Assembly (NCBI RefSeq): GCF_022637555.1
Contig: NZ_CP093342.1
Coordinates: forward strand, 2,356,001 to 2,420,000
Direction of reading: 5' to 3'
Length of the DNA: 64,000 nucleotides
Source of the DNA: Microbacterium sp. H1-D42
Lineage (GTDB): Bacteria > Actinomycetota > Actinomycetes > Actinomycetales > Microbacteriaceae
Shown here: one piece after another, positions 17,900 through 28,200 of the stretch
Position numbering within the stretch: position 1 is the first letter of the stretch
Layout: each line of letters begins with the position of its first letter
Position numbers and translations under genes: made by a program
The notes under the pieces: model-generated
Seen by the model: the letters and a program-made list of their open reading frames with translations, nothing else
Told to the model about the DNA's origin: nothing
Database searches by the model: none

Positions 17900-19457
17900 T
17901 GCCGACATAGGCGAGCCGGCGTTCCTCGTCGACCTGCTCGAACGACGACGCGTACGAGATCGGCAGCGCCCCCTCGGCCCAGCCGGACAGGAACACGTGC
18001 GGCCATTCCAGCCCCTTCGCCGCGTGCAGTGTCGACAGCGTGACCGTGTGCAGCACCGGCTCATGCTGATCCTGAGCTCGGGCCATCAGATCATCGGCGA
18101 AGACACGCAGCGTCGTGCCGACCGGGGCCTCCTCCGCCAGCCGCAGGATCGCTCGGCGCGCTTCCCATCCATCGCGCTGCGCTCCCCCGGCCTCTGGTGG
18201 CTCCTCGGTGAGCCCCAGCCCACGCAGCACATCCCGCACGGTCGGCAGGAATCCAGCATCCGACGGCGCCACAGCCGCACCCCGGAGCCCCAGCACCGCC
18301 TGGCGCACCTCCGGCATGTCGAAGAAGCGCGTGCCGCCGAGCACGCTCGTGGCGATGCCGCGCGCGGCGAGCGCCTGCTGCAGCACTGCCGACTGCGCAT
18401 GCGCACGGTAGAGCACCGCGATGTCAGCCGGCGATGCCCCAGATGCGATGCGCTTCACGATCGCGGCGGCGATGCCGTCGGCCTCCTCGCGCTCACTGTC
18501 ATAGGCGCTCAGGGTGGGCGTCTCACTGCCGATGCCCCCACCGGCGGGTACGAGGGCGAGTGCCCCTGGACGCCCGCGCATCAGCGCGTTGGCGGCTTCG
18601 AGGATCGGCGCCTGCGAGCGGTAGTTGGTCTCCAGACGCACGATCTTGGCGTCCGTGTAGCGCTTCTCGAACTCGAGCAGATAGCGCTGCTGCGCGCCGG
18701 CGAAGGAGTAGACCGTCTGGCTCGCATCGCCGACCACGCAGATGTCACGGCGGTCGCCGAGCCACAGCTCGAGCAGCCGGTTCTGCAGCGGCGAGACGTC
18801 CTGGAACTCGTCGACCGTGAAGTGCCGATACTGCTCGTGCACAGCGGCAGCGACGCGGCTCTCCGCTTCGAGCATGCCTGCGCAGGCCAGCAGCACGTCC
18901 TCGAAGTCGAGTTGCCGGCGATCGTCCTTGAGTGCCTCGTAGGCGGCTTGAAGTTCCAGGAGCTGCTCAGGTCGGATGCCCGAGATCGGTCGATTCTGCG
19001 CGGCGTACTGCTCGATCGAGAGCATCGAGACCTTGCGCCATTCGATCTCGGAAGCGATGTCGCGCAGGGTCGCGGTGCTGGGCCGCAGCCGCATCGCGTC
19101 GGCCGCCTGACCCAGCATCCGCACCTTGTTGTCGATGATCTTGGGGGCGACGTCGCCGGTGAGGGTCGGCCAGAAGAAGTTCAGCTGCTTGAGCGCTGCC
19201 GCGTGGAAGGTGCGCGCAGCGACACCGCCGACGCCGAGGTCGCGCAGCCGGCCACGCAGCTCCCCCGCCGCCTTCGCTGTGAAGGTGACTGCCATCACGC
19301 GGGACGGCGAGTACGCTCCGGTGTCGACACCGTGCGCGATGCGGTGAGTGATGACACGAGTCTTGCCGGTGCCGGCGCCGGCGAGCACGGCGACGGGTCC
19401 TCGGAGCACCGACGCCGCCTCTCGCTGTCGGTCATCGAGGGAGTCCAGGGCGCTCAC
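17736..19457 (-). CDS. UvrD2-like superfamily I DNA helicase
   Basis: This 3'-to-5' ATP-dependent DNA helicase has 573 residues. The motor motifs are in order: Walker A LAGAGTGKTRVITHRIA, FTAKAAGEL (Ia), DEFQDVSPLQNRLL (II), GDASQTVYSFAGA (III), LETNYRS (IV), LHAAKGLEWPHVFL (V) and YVGITRAARTLAVSWS (VI). Mycobacterial UvrD2 continues into HRDC and tetracysteine modules. This protein stops about 40 residues after motif VI, so the C-terminal modules are missing or encoded elsewhere. Its start overlaps the nudC stop by four bases, indicating coupling. Confidence 0.88.
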   Translation of the reverse strand: MSALDSLDDRQREAASVLRGPVAVLAGAGTGKTRVITHRIAHGVDTGAYSPSRVMAVTFTAKAAGELRGRLRDLGVGGVAARTFHAAALKQLNFFWPTLTGDVAPKIIDNKVRMLGQAADAMRLRPSTATLRDIASEIEWRKVSMLSIEQYAAQNRPISGIRPEQLLELQAAYEALKDDRRQLDFEDVLLACAGMLEAESRVAAAVHEQYRHFTVDEFQDVSPLQNRLLELWLGDRRDICVVGDASQTVYSFAGAQQRYLLEFEKRYTDAKIVRLETNYRSQAPILEAANALMRGRPGALALVPAGGGIGSETPTLSAYDSEREEADGIAAAIVKRIASGASPADIAVLYRAHAQSAVLQQALAARGIATSVLGGTRFFDMPEVRQAVLGLRGAAVAPSDAGFLPTVRDVLRGLGLTEEPPEAGGAQRDGWEARRAILRLAEEAPVGTTLRVFADDLMARAQDQHEPVLHTVTLSTLHAAKGLEWPHVFLSGWAEGALPISYASSFEQVDEERRLAYVGITRAARTLAVSWSRSAGRGERVPSRFLAEIGTTSRGTGILRDGGSNARRSVRPD

Positions 19458-20359
19458 AGTGCTCGGCTTCCCCGATCGGCGTGCCAGTCGACGATGAGCC
19501 TTCGTGCGATCGATGCTTCACCTGGCAGTCCCACTGGGCCGTCACCGGCGAGCGCACTGCCGATCTCGTCCCTGGTCAGCCAGCGCACGTCGATGATCTC
19601 CTCACCGTCTGGCACAGCGCGCTCATCGTCGGCGACGGCGCGGAATCCGATCATCAGCGATCGCGGGTACGGCCACGGCTGCGACCCCAGATAGCGCACA
19701 TCGGCCAGCCGCACGCCGGCCTCCTCCTCGATCTCGCGGTGCACCGCAGACTCCAGCGACTCTCCTGCCTCGACGAAGCCCGCGAAGCACGAGTACATCC
19801 GTCCGCGCCAATTGGCGTTGGCACCGAGCAGCAGCTTCTCGCCGTCCGGGCTCTCCACCGCGACGATCACGGCGGGGTCGGTGCGCGGGAAGTGCTCGCG
19901 CCCGCATCCGGGGCAGTGCCGCGCCCAGCCCGCCTGGGTGAGTTCGAGCGCGGTGCCGCACGACGGGCAGTGCCGCGCCTCGACCAGCCAGCCCGCCAGC
20001 GCGATGGCGCTGACGAAGATTTCGGATTCGAGGGCAGAAAGCCGGCCGCCGGCATCCCGAAGTCCCAGCCAGGTCTCATCGGGTGCCGCGTCGATGCTGT
20101 CGGCGTGGGCGGAGACGGATGCCAGCAGCAGCGCCGCACCGTCGGAATCGCGCCCGAGCAGTGCCCATTCGGCCTCACCGACGCTCCCGGAGTCGACCCG
20201 CAGCACGCTCACATCGTCGGCGGTGTCGGCTGTCACGCGCAGGCGCCCGTCACGGACGACGACCACGCGGGTGTCAGGTTCGGCGATCAGTCGCTCGATG
20301 ACTCCGGACTCGGGGCGAAGCTCCGCAGCCCTGTCGAGGGCGCCCTGTGATGCGATCAT
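19454..20359 (-). CDS. nudC: NAD+/NADH diphosphatase (Nudix)
   Basis: This enzyme cleaves NAD(H) to NMN(H) and AMP, and family members also remove NAD caps from RNA. The 301 residues show a variable N-terminal domain, a zinc ribbon with CPSC and CPGC pairs, the Nudix box GFVEAGESLESAVHREIEEE followed by AG, and SQPWPYPRSLMIGF, the NudC specificity motif after the Nudix helix. It is translationally coupled to the helicase gene. The same nudC-uvrD2 pairing occurs in mycobacteria. Confidence 0.95.
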   Translation of the reverse strand: MIASQGALDRAAELRPESGVIERLIAEPDTRVVVVRDGRLRVTADTADDVSVLRVDSGSVGEAEWALLGRDSDGAALLLASVSAHADSIDAAPDETWLGLRDAGGRLSALESEIFVSAIALAGWLVEARHCPSCGTALELTQAGWARHCPGCGREHFPRTDPAVIVAVESPDGEKLLLGANANWRGRMYSCFAGFVEAGESLESAVHREIEEEAGVRLADVRYLGSQPWPYPRSLMIGFRAVADDERAVPDGEEIIDVRWLTRDEIGSALAGDGPVGLPGEASIARRLIVDWHADRGSRAL

Positions 20360-20466
20360 GCGATCCCCCTGATCTCGTACGTTTCACTCCTGCTCGTGCG
20401 CATGATGCCTGGGTGCATAAACCGCGGCAAGGGCGTGGCGCGGGCGCACCGACAAGGGTGCAGACC

Positions 20467-20472
20467 TACCCT
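20467..20472 (+). promoter_or_regulatory. -10 box TACCCT, leaderless promoter
   Basis: It lies seven bases before the ATG at 20480 in the 120-bp divergent gap with nudC. Confidence 0.5.
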
Positions 20473-20479
20473 TGAGAAC

Positions 20480-21868
20480 ATGGCACGCTCTCCTTTCACT
20501 CTAGTGGCGGCGGTTACTGCTGCATTGCCCGGGGCGGAGGTCGTCGGCGCCCGCACTCTGACTTCAGACGGCGACGGACGGTTCGACTCGGCTGTGGCGA
20601 CCCTGGCCGACGGGCGCGAGCTGGTGATCCGCGTCGCCGAAGACGATGCCGCCGCCCTCGAGCTCGCCGAGGAGTCGCTGGCGCTGCGGGCTCTGACCGC
20701 AGGAGCCCGCGAGATGCTGCCGTTCCGCGCCCCGACGCATGTCGGGGAGACCCGCGTGGGTGAGGCTCGAGCCCTGGTCACCGATCTGATGCCCGGCTTC
20801 CAGATCGATGCGACACTCATCCCGGCAGGACGCGGAGCCGCCGTCTCGATCGGCGAGACGATCGCAGCCGTGCATGCGCTGCCGACCTCGGTCGTGCGGG
20901 CCGCAGGCCTTCCGGTCCGCGACGCCGCCGAAGTGCGCGCCGAGGTTCAGCAGATCGTCGATCGGGCCGCAGCCACCGGCAAGGTTCCCACACGGCTCAC
21001 GGTGCGCTGGCGCGACGCGACAGCAGACGATGACCTGTGGCAGTTCGAGACCGCGGTGACCCTGGGAGGCGTGCAGGCGCAGTCCTTCCTGTTCGAGGAC
21101 CACCCGGACGATGGTCCGCAGGTGGTCAGCATGCTCGGCTGGCGTGGTCTGACGGTCGGCGATCCGGCTGAGGACCTCGGCTGGCTCTCTGGTGCACCCG
21201 ACGCTGCCGGCGACGTGCACGAGGCGTACACCGCCGCATCGTCACGGGCATCGGACGACGCGCTGCGGGTGCGCGCCCGGATGCACGCCGAGCTGGAGTT
21301 CGCCCGCTGGCTGGTGCACGGCGCCGAGTTGCGCCGCTCCGACATCATCGACGACGCCGCCGCGCTGCTGGAGTCGCTGGCCGAAGGACTGCGCAGCGAT
21401 GATCTGCGCGTCATCGCCGCGTACACCGGCGGGGTGGATTCCGCCCTCGACGTGCTCGAGCGCGTGCCGGACACGACCGCGGCGACGATCGACACGTCGA
21501 TGCAGACCGACGCGTACCGTCCCGAGGATCTGATGTGGCAGGACGTGGATCTGCCGGAGGCCGAGGACGCCGAGCAGGATGAGTCTCCGGCTGACGCGGA
21601 CGCACCCGACGACGCCGAGGCAGCGGACGACGTGCCGTCCGCGGATGCGGTGGCCGAGAACCCGTCCTGGGAGGATCCGACGCAGGATCTCACCGAGATC
21701 AGCGGCGTGCGCGGCTCGGGGCACGACGCTGCGACGCCGATCGCGGAGGCGGAATCGGATGCTGTCGACGACGACCAGGAGCGCCCGAGCGACCTGGATT
21801 CGGCCGAAGAGGCTCAGCGCGCCGCGCGGGCGGCACTCCAGCGCTGGACCAGCTCCGACTCAGAGTAG
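20480..21868 (+). CDS. APH-fold phosphotransferase-like protein, apparently lacking catalytic residues
   Basis: This 462-residue protein resembles small-molecule kinases of the aminoglycoside/macrolide phosphotransferase fold. The C-lobe landmark GDPAEDLGWL is present. The catalytic loop expected just before it (H-G-D...N) reads TLGGVQAQSFLF, and the metal-binding Asp segment reads MLGWRGL, so catalytic Asp, Asn and metal Asp all appear replaced. It may be a pseudokinase. The last ~120 residues are an acidic, probably disordered extension rich in Asp, Glu and Ala. Its 3' end overlaps the convergent adnB-like gene by 55 bp. Confidence 0.7.
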   Translation: MARSPFTLVAAVTAALPGAEVVGARTLTSDGDGRFDSAVATLADGRELVIRVAEDDAAALELAEESLALRALTAGAREMLPFRAPTHVGETRVGEARALVTDLMPGFQIDATLIPAGRGAAVSIGETIAAVHALPTSVVRAAGLPVRDAAEVRAEVQQIVDRAAATGKVPTRLTVRWRDATADDDLWQFETAVTLGGVQAQSFLFEDHPDDGPQVVSMLGWRGLTVGDPAEDLGWLSGAPDAAGDVHEAYTAASSRASDDALRVRARMHAELEFARWLVHGAELRRSDIIDDAAALLESLAEGLRSDDLRVIAAYTGGVDSALDVLERVPDTTAATIDTSMQTDAYRPEDLMWQDVDLPEAEDAEQDESPADADAPDDAEAADDVPSADAVAENPSWEDPTQDLTEISGVRGSGHDAATPIAEAESDAVDDDQERPSDLDSAEEAQRAARAALQRWTSSDSE

Positions 21869-24800
21869 ACGCGGTCGCCGCGGATGACCAGATCGTCCGC
21901 CACGTAGTACAGCGCGACGTCGATCTCCTCCAGAGGCACCCCGAATCGCCGGTGGTAGGCGAGGCGGTAGAGCGCGAGCTGCAGCATCCGATCCTCGCGC
22001 TCAGCAGCCGTGCGCGGTGCGCGGCCCGTCTTCCAGTCGACGATCTCGATGCGGCCGTCGCGGTCCTCGCGGCGGTAGACCGCGTCGAGCTTGCAGATGA
22101 CGATGTGCCCCTGCGCGCTCGCCGCGTCACCGTGGAAGGCGAAGTCGATCTCGATCTCGACGGCGATGGGCTTCAGCGGCGCCCACTCGCTGGCCTCGAA
22201 CGTCGCCCGAAGGCGATCCAGGTCAGCGGCGTCCGCATCGGAGACTCCCGGCCCCTCCGGTGCATCGTCGTCGATCTCCCACAGGCCGTCATCGATCCCC
22301 GTGCCACCGCCGACGAGGCCGGACCGGTTCTCGACCCAGGCGTGGAACAGGGTGCCAAGCCGGGTCTGGCGGTAGGGGCGCTCCGGCATGGGCCGGACGA
22401 TCTGCCCCAGCGTTCCGGCGTAGTCGGTGACGTAGTCCTTGAAGCGCGAGGCGGGCACGCGGGTCGGCGCCTCGGCGTCAGTGCCGCGCTGGCGCGCAGC
22501 GCGCTCGGCGAGCAGCCGCTGCAGTTCGACCGTCGGCTGCGGCTGCGTCTCCTGCGCGCGGCGCACGTCGTCAGCGGCGCGCTCGATCAGCGGGCGCCTG
22601 GCGCCGAGCGGGTCAAGTGGCCAGGTGGTCGTCATGCCGGGGCCGTCGTACGGATTCTCCTCCGGGTCCACGGGCGCGATCGCGTCGAGTCCGAGCACGT
22701 CGATCGCCTCGAACAGGTACGGGCTGGGCGTGCGCGGCTTCTTCTGTCCTGCCCAGTGCGCCCCGGTGAGCAGCAGATCGCTGCGGGCACGGGTGACGGC
22801 GACGTACGCGAGTCGGCGCTCCTCCTGCTTCTGGTAGTCGGAGTACGCCTTCTTGAATCGCGTCAGCGCGCCGCCTGGATACGTCTTCGTGATGCCGCCC
22901 GACAGCGACCGCTGCCCTTCGCGCTGACGCTTGACCGGATCCAGGCCGGCAGCATCCATCGCCTCCTGCGGGTCCCACTCGAACGTCGGCAGCGCGTCGG
23001 CGTCTCCGCGCAGCGGGAACGGAACGGCGCCGAACCCGAACCAGCCCGCGGTGTCGGTGGCCCGCGAGGGCAGTTCGTCGTCCACCAGGCGCACCACGGC
23101 CACCGCATCCCATTCCAGGCCCTTGGAGCCGTGGATGGTCAGCAGTTGCACGACACCGGGCTCGGGAGGCTCGGGGCGCGGCATGAGCTCATCGGTGCTC
23201 TCGGCCTTCTCCAGCCAGGCGAGCAGACTGCTGATCGTGCCGCGCTCGTCGGCGGCGAGGAACGCGCGCACCTCGTCGGCGAACGATCGCAGCTGCGTTG
23301 TGGCGATGCGTGCGGGGCCGCGGGTCTCGTTGACGGCGAGCTCGATGTCGAGGCGCAGCTCAAACTCGATGAGCCGGATCAGCTCGGGCAGCGGCTGGGT
23401 GATCGCCCGGCGCAGGCGCTCGAGCATCTCCCCCGCGGCGCGGATGCGCGCTCGCCCTTCTGGTGTGATGCCCTCGATCAGGCGGTAGTCGTCGCGCATA
23501 CCGCGCACCACGTCCACCGCGTCGACGATCGACACCGATTCGTCGGCACCGCTGGAGGACCGCACCAGCGCCCGCACCTCGTCCGACAGCGGCATCAGTG
23601 CGCTGTCGCGGCGGGAGATCTCGGCTGCCAGGTCGTACAGCGCCGCCATGTCGGCCACACCCACCGCGAAGCGCGGTCCGGTGAGCAGACGGATGAGCGC
23701 AGAGCCCGCATTGGGGTCGTGGATGACACGCAGAGTGGAGACGACGTCGACCACTTCCGGCGTTGCGAGCAGGCCGCCGAGTCCGAGGATGCGATGCGGG
23801 ATGCCTGCCGCGGCGAGCGCCCCGGCGAAGGTCTGCATGTGCCGCTTGGAGCGGAACAGGATCGCCCCGGTGTGCGGAGAGGTGCCCTGTTTCGCGGTGT
23901 GGTGCGCGGTGCGACGGGCGGCGAACCACTCGGCGACCTGCGTCGCCTCCTCGTCCACGGTGAACGCGAATCGCACCTCGACCGAGCCTTCGCCCGCACC
24001 GGGCCGCGTCTCGAGCGGCGGCACGTCGAGCCCTTCACGCTGCAGCGGCTTCAGCACCTCGTTGGCAACATCCAGGATGTGTGCGTCGTTGCGCCAGCTC
24101 GTCATCAGGCTGTACGTCTGCGCAGGCTGCTCGATGGCGAACGAGCCGGAGAAGGCGTACAGGTTGTCGGCGCTGGCACCGCGCCATCCGTAGATGGACT
24201 GGTGCGGGTCACCCACCGCCATCACCGCCGAATCGCGGAACAGCTCGGCGAGGAATCGCGTCTGTATTACGGAGGTGTCCTGATACTCGTCGAGCAGCAC
24301 GACGCGGTGCTGCTCGCGCAGCTCGCCCCGCACATCCGGTGACGACTCGATGATGTCGTACGCGCCCGACACCTGGTCTGCGAAGTCGAGCACGCCGCGG
24401 CGGGTCTTCTCCGAGATGTAGTCGCGCACCAGGTCTGCGAGCACGGGCAGGGCGAGCAGGTTCGCCGACGCCTTGTCGACGGGGTCGGTGCCGAGATAGG
24501 GCTGGAAGGCGGAGGCCTGGTCTACGGCGATCCGCACGGCACGGTCGAGGTCGACACGATGGTCGAGCACATCGCCGGCGAGCTTCTGCACAGCATCCAC
24601 GATGCCGGGCAGAGCGCGATCGATCAGCTCGAGCCCTGGCAGGTCGGCGCGCAGCACCACATCGCGGGCGAGGATCCACGACGCGGCCTGGCTCAGCATC
24701 GCGACGTCCGGGTCTCGGCCGATGCGCGCGGCGTGCTCGCGCACGATTCCGTCGGCGAACGCGTTGTACGTCGACACCCGCGGACGGATCATCAGGTCTT

Positions 24801-25266
24801 CCGCCGCGCGCGGCAGCGTGGCGTCCCACCCGGTGGCGTGGGCGGCGGCGAGCTCGTCGAGCACGTGCGATCGCACCAGGTCACGCTGGCGGCCTGGGGC
24901 GGCAGCATCCACTCGTTGCAGTGCGCCCGACGCGACGATCTCCGGCAGATGCGGCAGCAGCCCGCGGCGGCCGTACTCATCGATCATCGCCAGCCGGGCG
25001 CCGATGCGCTCCGACAGCTCTCCGGCCGCCTTTCGGGTGAAGGTGAGGCCGAGGATCTCATCGCGTCGCACATGCCCGTTGGCGACGAGCCACACGACGC
25101 GGCCCGACATCGTCTCGGTCTTGCCGCTGCCAGCGCCGGCGACCACGAGTGCCGGGGTTGGGGGCGCCTCGATCACCTGCTGCTGCGCCGGCGTCGGGGT
25201 CGGCAGTCCGAGTGCGCTGGACACGTCCGTCGCCGAGATGCCCAGTGACCCCTGCCAGGCGCTCAC
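21814..25266 (-). CDS. adnB: AdnB-like helicase-nuclease (DNA end resection)
   Basis: This 1150-residue protein is one subunit of a heterodimeric UvrD-type motor plus RecB-type nuclease that resects double-strand breaks in actinobacteria. Motor motifs are VAGAGSGKTETM, LTFTRKAAGELSERIG, LLDEYQDTSVIQTRFL, GDPHQSIYGWRGAS, LTIHGSKGLEWDAVAVV and YVAVTRARSDLLL. The nuclease domain has GTLFHAWVE, CKLDAVYR, IEIVDWKTGR and QLALYRLAYH. The GTG at 25266 is preferred over a longer start because it forms a GTGA overlap with the upstream subunit gene. All motor motifs look intact, consistent with AdnB being the lead motor in the mycobacterial enzyme. Confidence 0.88.
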   Translation of the reverse strand: MSAWQGSLGISATDVSSALGLPTPTPAQQQVIEAPPTPALVVAGAGSGKTETMSGRVVWLVANGHVRRDEILGLTFTRKAAGELSERIGARLAMIDEYGRRGLLPHLPEIVASGALQRVDAAAPGRQRDLVRSHVLDELAAAHATGWDATLPRAAEDLMIRPRVSTYNAFADGIVREHAARIGRDPDVAMLSQAASWILARDVVLRADLPGLELIDRALPGIVDAVQKLAGDVLDHRVDLDRAVRIAVDQASAFQPYLGTDPVDKASANLLALPVLADLVRDYISEKTRRGVLDFADQVSGAYDIIESSPDVRGELREQHRVVLLDEYQDTSVIQTRFLAELFRDSAVMAVGDPHQSIYGWRGASADNLYAFSGSFAIEQPAQTYSLMTSWRNDAHILDVANEVLKPLQREGLDVPPLETRPGAGEGSVEVRFAFTVDEEATQVAEWFAARRTAHHTAKQGTSPHTGAILFRSKRHMQTFAGALAAAGIPHRILGLGGLLATPEVVDVVSTLRVIHDPNAGSALIRLLTGPRFAVGVADMAALYDLAAEISRRDSALMPLSDEVRALVRSSSGADESVSIVDAVDVVRGMRDDYRLIEGITPEGRARIRAAGEMLERLRRAITQPLPELIRLIEFELRLDIELAVNETRGPARIATTQLRSFADEVRAFLAADERGTISSLLAWLEKAESTDELMPRPEPPEPGVVQLLTIHGSKGLEWDAVAVVRLVDDELPSRATDTAGWFGFGAVPFPLRGDADALPTFEWDPQEAMDAAGLDPVKRQREGQRSLSGGITKTYPGGALTRFKKAYSDYQKQEERRLAYVAVTRARSDLLLTGAHWAGQKKPRTPSPYLFEAIDVLGLDAIAPVDPEENPYDGPGMTTTWPLDPLGARRPLIERAADDVRRAQETQPQPTVELQRLLAERAARQRGTDAEAPTRVPASRFKDYVTDYAGTLGQIVRPMPERPYRQTRLGTLFHAWVENRSGLVGGGTGIDDGLWEIDDDAPEGPGVSDADAADLDRLRATFEASEWAPLKPIAVEIEIDFAFHGDAASAQGHIVICKLDAVYRREDRDGRIEIVDWKTGRAPRTAAEREDRMLQLALYRLAYHRRFGVPLEEIDVALYYVADDLVIRGDRVYSESELVQRWSAARAAR

Positions 25267-28200
25267 GCGCTCACCGCCGGCACTGTGTGGATGAGACAGG
25301 GCTGCACCCGCCATTGCGTGTCGGCGCAATGCGCCTCCACCTGTGCCGTGAAGCTGCTGGCCGACATGCCGCGCGCGGCTTCGGCGACGCGCTTCAGGAA
25401 CTCATCGCGCGCCTCGCCGTCGAGTGTGTGCTGGTGCGCGACGCGGTAGTCGCTCTTCGAGAGCGTCTTGGCCACGAGCACCAGGCGGGCACCCGCGAGC
25501 GCGGCAGGTTCGGCACCGTCGACCAGCCCCTGTTGCACGGCGAGTTGATATGCCGACAGCTGCGCGTGTGCGAGCACTTTCTCATCGCTCTCGGGTTCGT
25601 ACTTGCCGGTCTTCAGATCGACCACGACCACGTTCTCCTTGTCGCGCGTCATCGCCTGCCATCCGCGGCCACGCGCATCGGGGTGTTCTCCGCCACCGGC
25701 CGGGTAGGCCTCGACGCGGTCGATGTAGCCGTGGATGATCGCCTGGCGTGTGGCGTCCTCGCCTGCCTCGCTCTCAGCGACGGCGTGCACGGTGGGCATG
25801 GCATCCTCATCGGCGGGGACGTCGACGGTCAGCCGGAACTCCACCTCGCTGGCGAGCACCCTGCCGCCGTCGGCCGCCACCTGACCCAGGTACGAATGCA
25901 CGCGGTCGACGTACTGCTCGGCCCTCCGCCGCTCCTTGCGTCCGATCCACTCGGTGTCGAAGTCGAGTTCGGGCCAGCGCTGGGCGACCACCTCGCGCAT
26001 GCGCTCGAGGTCGCCGTCGGGGGCGGTCTCCATGGCGGCGTGCACGATGGTTCCGATGCCGGCCGAGGGCGGCAGCACGGTGTCACCGCCGAGGGCGGAG
26101 ACGACCCAGTTGAGACCGCACTCCTCGAAGGCCTCCATGCGCGAGGGCGATACGCGTGCCGCCTCGACATCGAGGTCGCGCAGCGGCGCCACCGTCGACG
26201 GCGGCGTGACGCCGTACCACTCGCCGGTCGCTGCCCCCGGCACGCCTTCCTGTGCCAGTACGGCCAGCTGGCCGGCGGCTTCTTGGCGGGCGGCCGGCGA
26301 AGTCGAGGTGGTCAGCGCGCGGCGATGCCGTGCGACCAGGCCGCGCAGGGTCAGCGGATGCTCGGCAGACGGATGCCGCTCGGGTGGTTCGGGCTGCGGG
26401 AGGAACCCGAAGAAGGGGCTCGGAGTGGAGTCGTCGTCGTCGACTGCGGTGATCAGCAGGCGCGAGCGCGCCCGCGAGACCGCGCGGACGAACAGTCGCA
26501 GCTCGTCGTGCAGCGCGCTGCGGCGGCGGTCGAGCACACCGGGGACGATGGCGTCGGTTCCCGTGCGTGCGGCGGTGATGGCGTCGGCGAGGCGCCAGGT
26601 CTGCAGCATTCCGCCGCGAAGACGCACATTCGGCCAGACGCCGTCCTGTACGCCGGCGATGACGACGGCGTCGAACTCGGCACCGAGTGCGGTCGCCGGT
26701 GTCAGCAGCGTGACGCGTCCAGGACGCTCGGGGGCGGAGAGCGTGTCCTCCGGCACCTCGCTGCCGAGGATGTCGCGCACGAACGTCTCGGGCTTCTCCT
26801 GTGGGGTGCGTTCGACGAATCGCTTGGCCGCATCGAACAGGGCGACCAGCGCGTCGAGCGCCCTGGCGGTCTCGCCGCCGGTGGACTGCATGGCGTTCTC
26901 GCGCCACGAGATCTGCAGCTTTCGCCCGTCCACTCCCCTGGCCGCATCCCACGCCCGCCACAGCAGATCGTGGATGGTCTCGCCGGCCTCGGCAGCGGCC
27001 GTCATCTCGGCGAGCGTCTCGGAGAACCGGGCAGCGGCACGCGCCTCGCCGGCGTCGATGAGGGTCAGATGGGTCGGGGCGGCCATCGCCTGCCGCAGCA
27101 GTTCGCGCGCTGGCGCCTGACCGCCGTGTTCGAGTTCGAGGTGGCGCAGTCGGGCCCGCAGACGCCGCAGACCGATGGCGTCCATGCCGCCGAACGGCGA
27201 CCGCAGGGCCTCTTCGAGCTGCTGAGGGGTGCGCTCCTCCAGCGGTGTCAGAGCGAGGTCGACGATGCTGACCAGGTCCCGCACGACCGACTCGTCGCCG
27301 AGGGGCCGCTGCACCCCGGCGGCGCGGGTGGGCACGTCACGTGCGGCGAGTTCGGCCTCGAGCTGAGCGACCTGCCTGGTGTCGTGGGCGATGACGGCCA
27401 TGCGATCCCAGCGGATCCCGGCGCCGAGGTGCCAGTCGCGCAGAACACCGGCGATGCGGTCGACCTCTTCATAGGGCGAGGGGGCGATGAAGGTCGTGAG
27501 GGCCGCGTCGGCGTCGTCGACCGCAACGGGTGCTCGACGGTGATCGACCCGCCCTGACGCGCCGATCGCCTGCGTCACAGTGCGGGTGAGCGCGGTGAGG
27601 GCGGGCACCTGTCGGTGCGGGGCGTCGAGCACGTGCACGTCGCCGAGCTCTGCGGCGAGCCGCGCGAACAGCTCGGGGCTCGCGCCGCGGAATGCGCCGG
27701 ACGAGATGTCGGGATCGCCGAACGCCAGCACGGCAATGCCCCGCGAACGCAGGGCGCGTACGAGGGCGATGCCGCCGCGCGTGAGCTCCTGGGCGTCGTC
27801 GATGAGCACGACCCGCAGACCCGCGAGCGGCCCCAGATCTGCGGCGTCGGCCGTGTGCAGGATGCCAGCGGCCTCACTGAGCAGATCCGCCGCATCGCGA
27901 TGGGCTGAACGCAGGCGACCCAGCACGTCGTGGTAGTCGTCGAGGAAGTCACCGGCGGCCGCCCATAGCTCGTCGCCCTGATCCCGCAGCTCCCCGGGCA
28001 GCACACCGAGTTCCGTGCACTCGGCGAGGAATGCACGCAGTTCGGAGCGGAAGCCCTTCGACGCGCGAACCGACGGTCCGAGCGAATCCGGCCAGCGCAC
28101 GGCACCGTCTTCATTGTCGTCTTCGGCGTCGCCAGCGAGCAGATCGGCGATGATGCGGTCCTGGTCCGCGCCGGTGAGCAGAGCCGGCGGCTCTTCGCCG

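Noticed and set aside
21952..27557. Very long plus-strand open frames opposite adnA and adnB
   Set aside because: They mirror the codon structure of the GC-rich genes on the other strand, contain no recognisable domain, and the minus-strand frames carry complete helicase and nuclease motifs.
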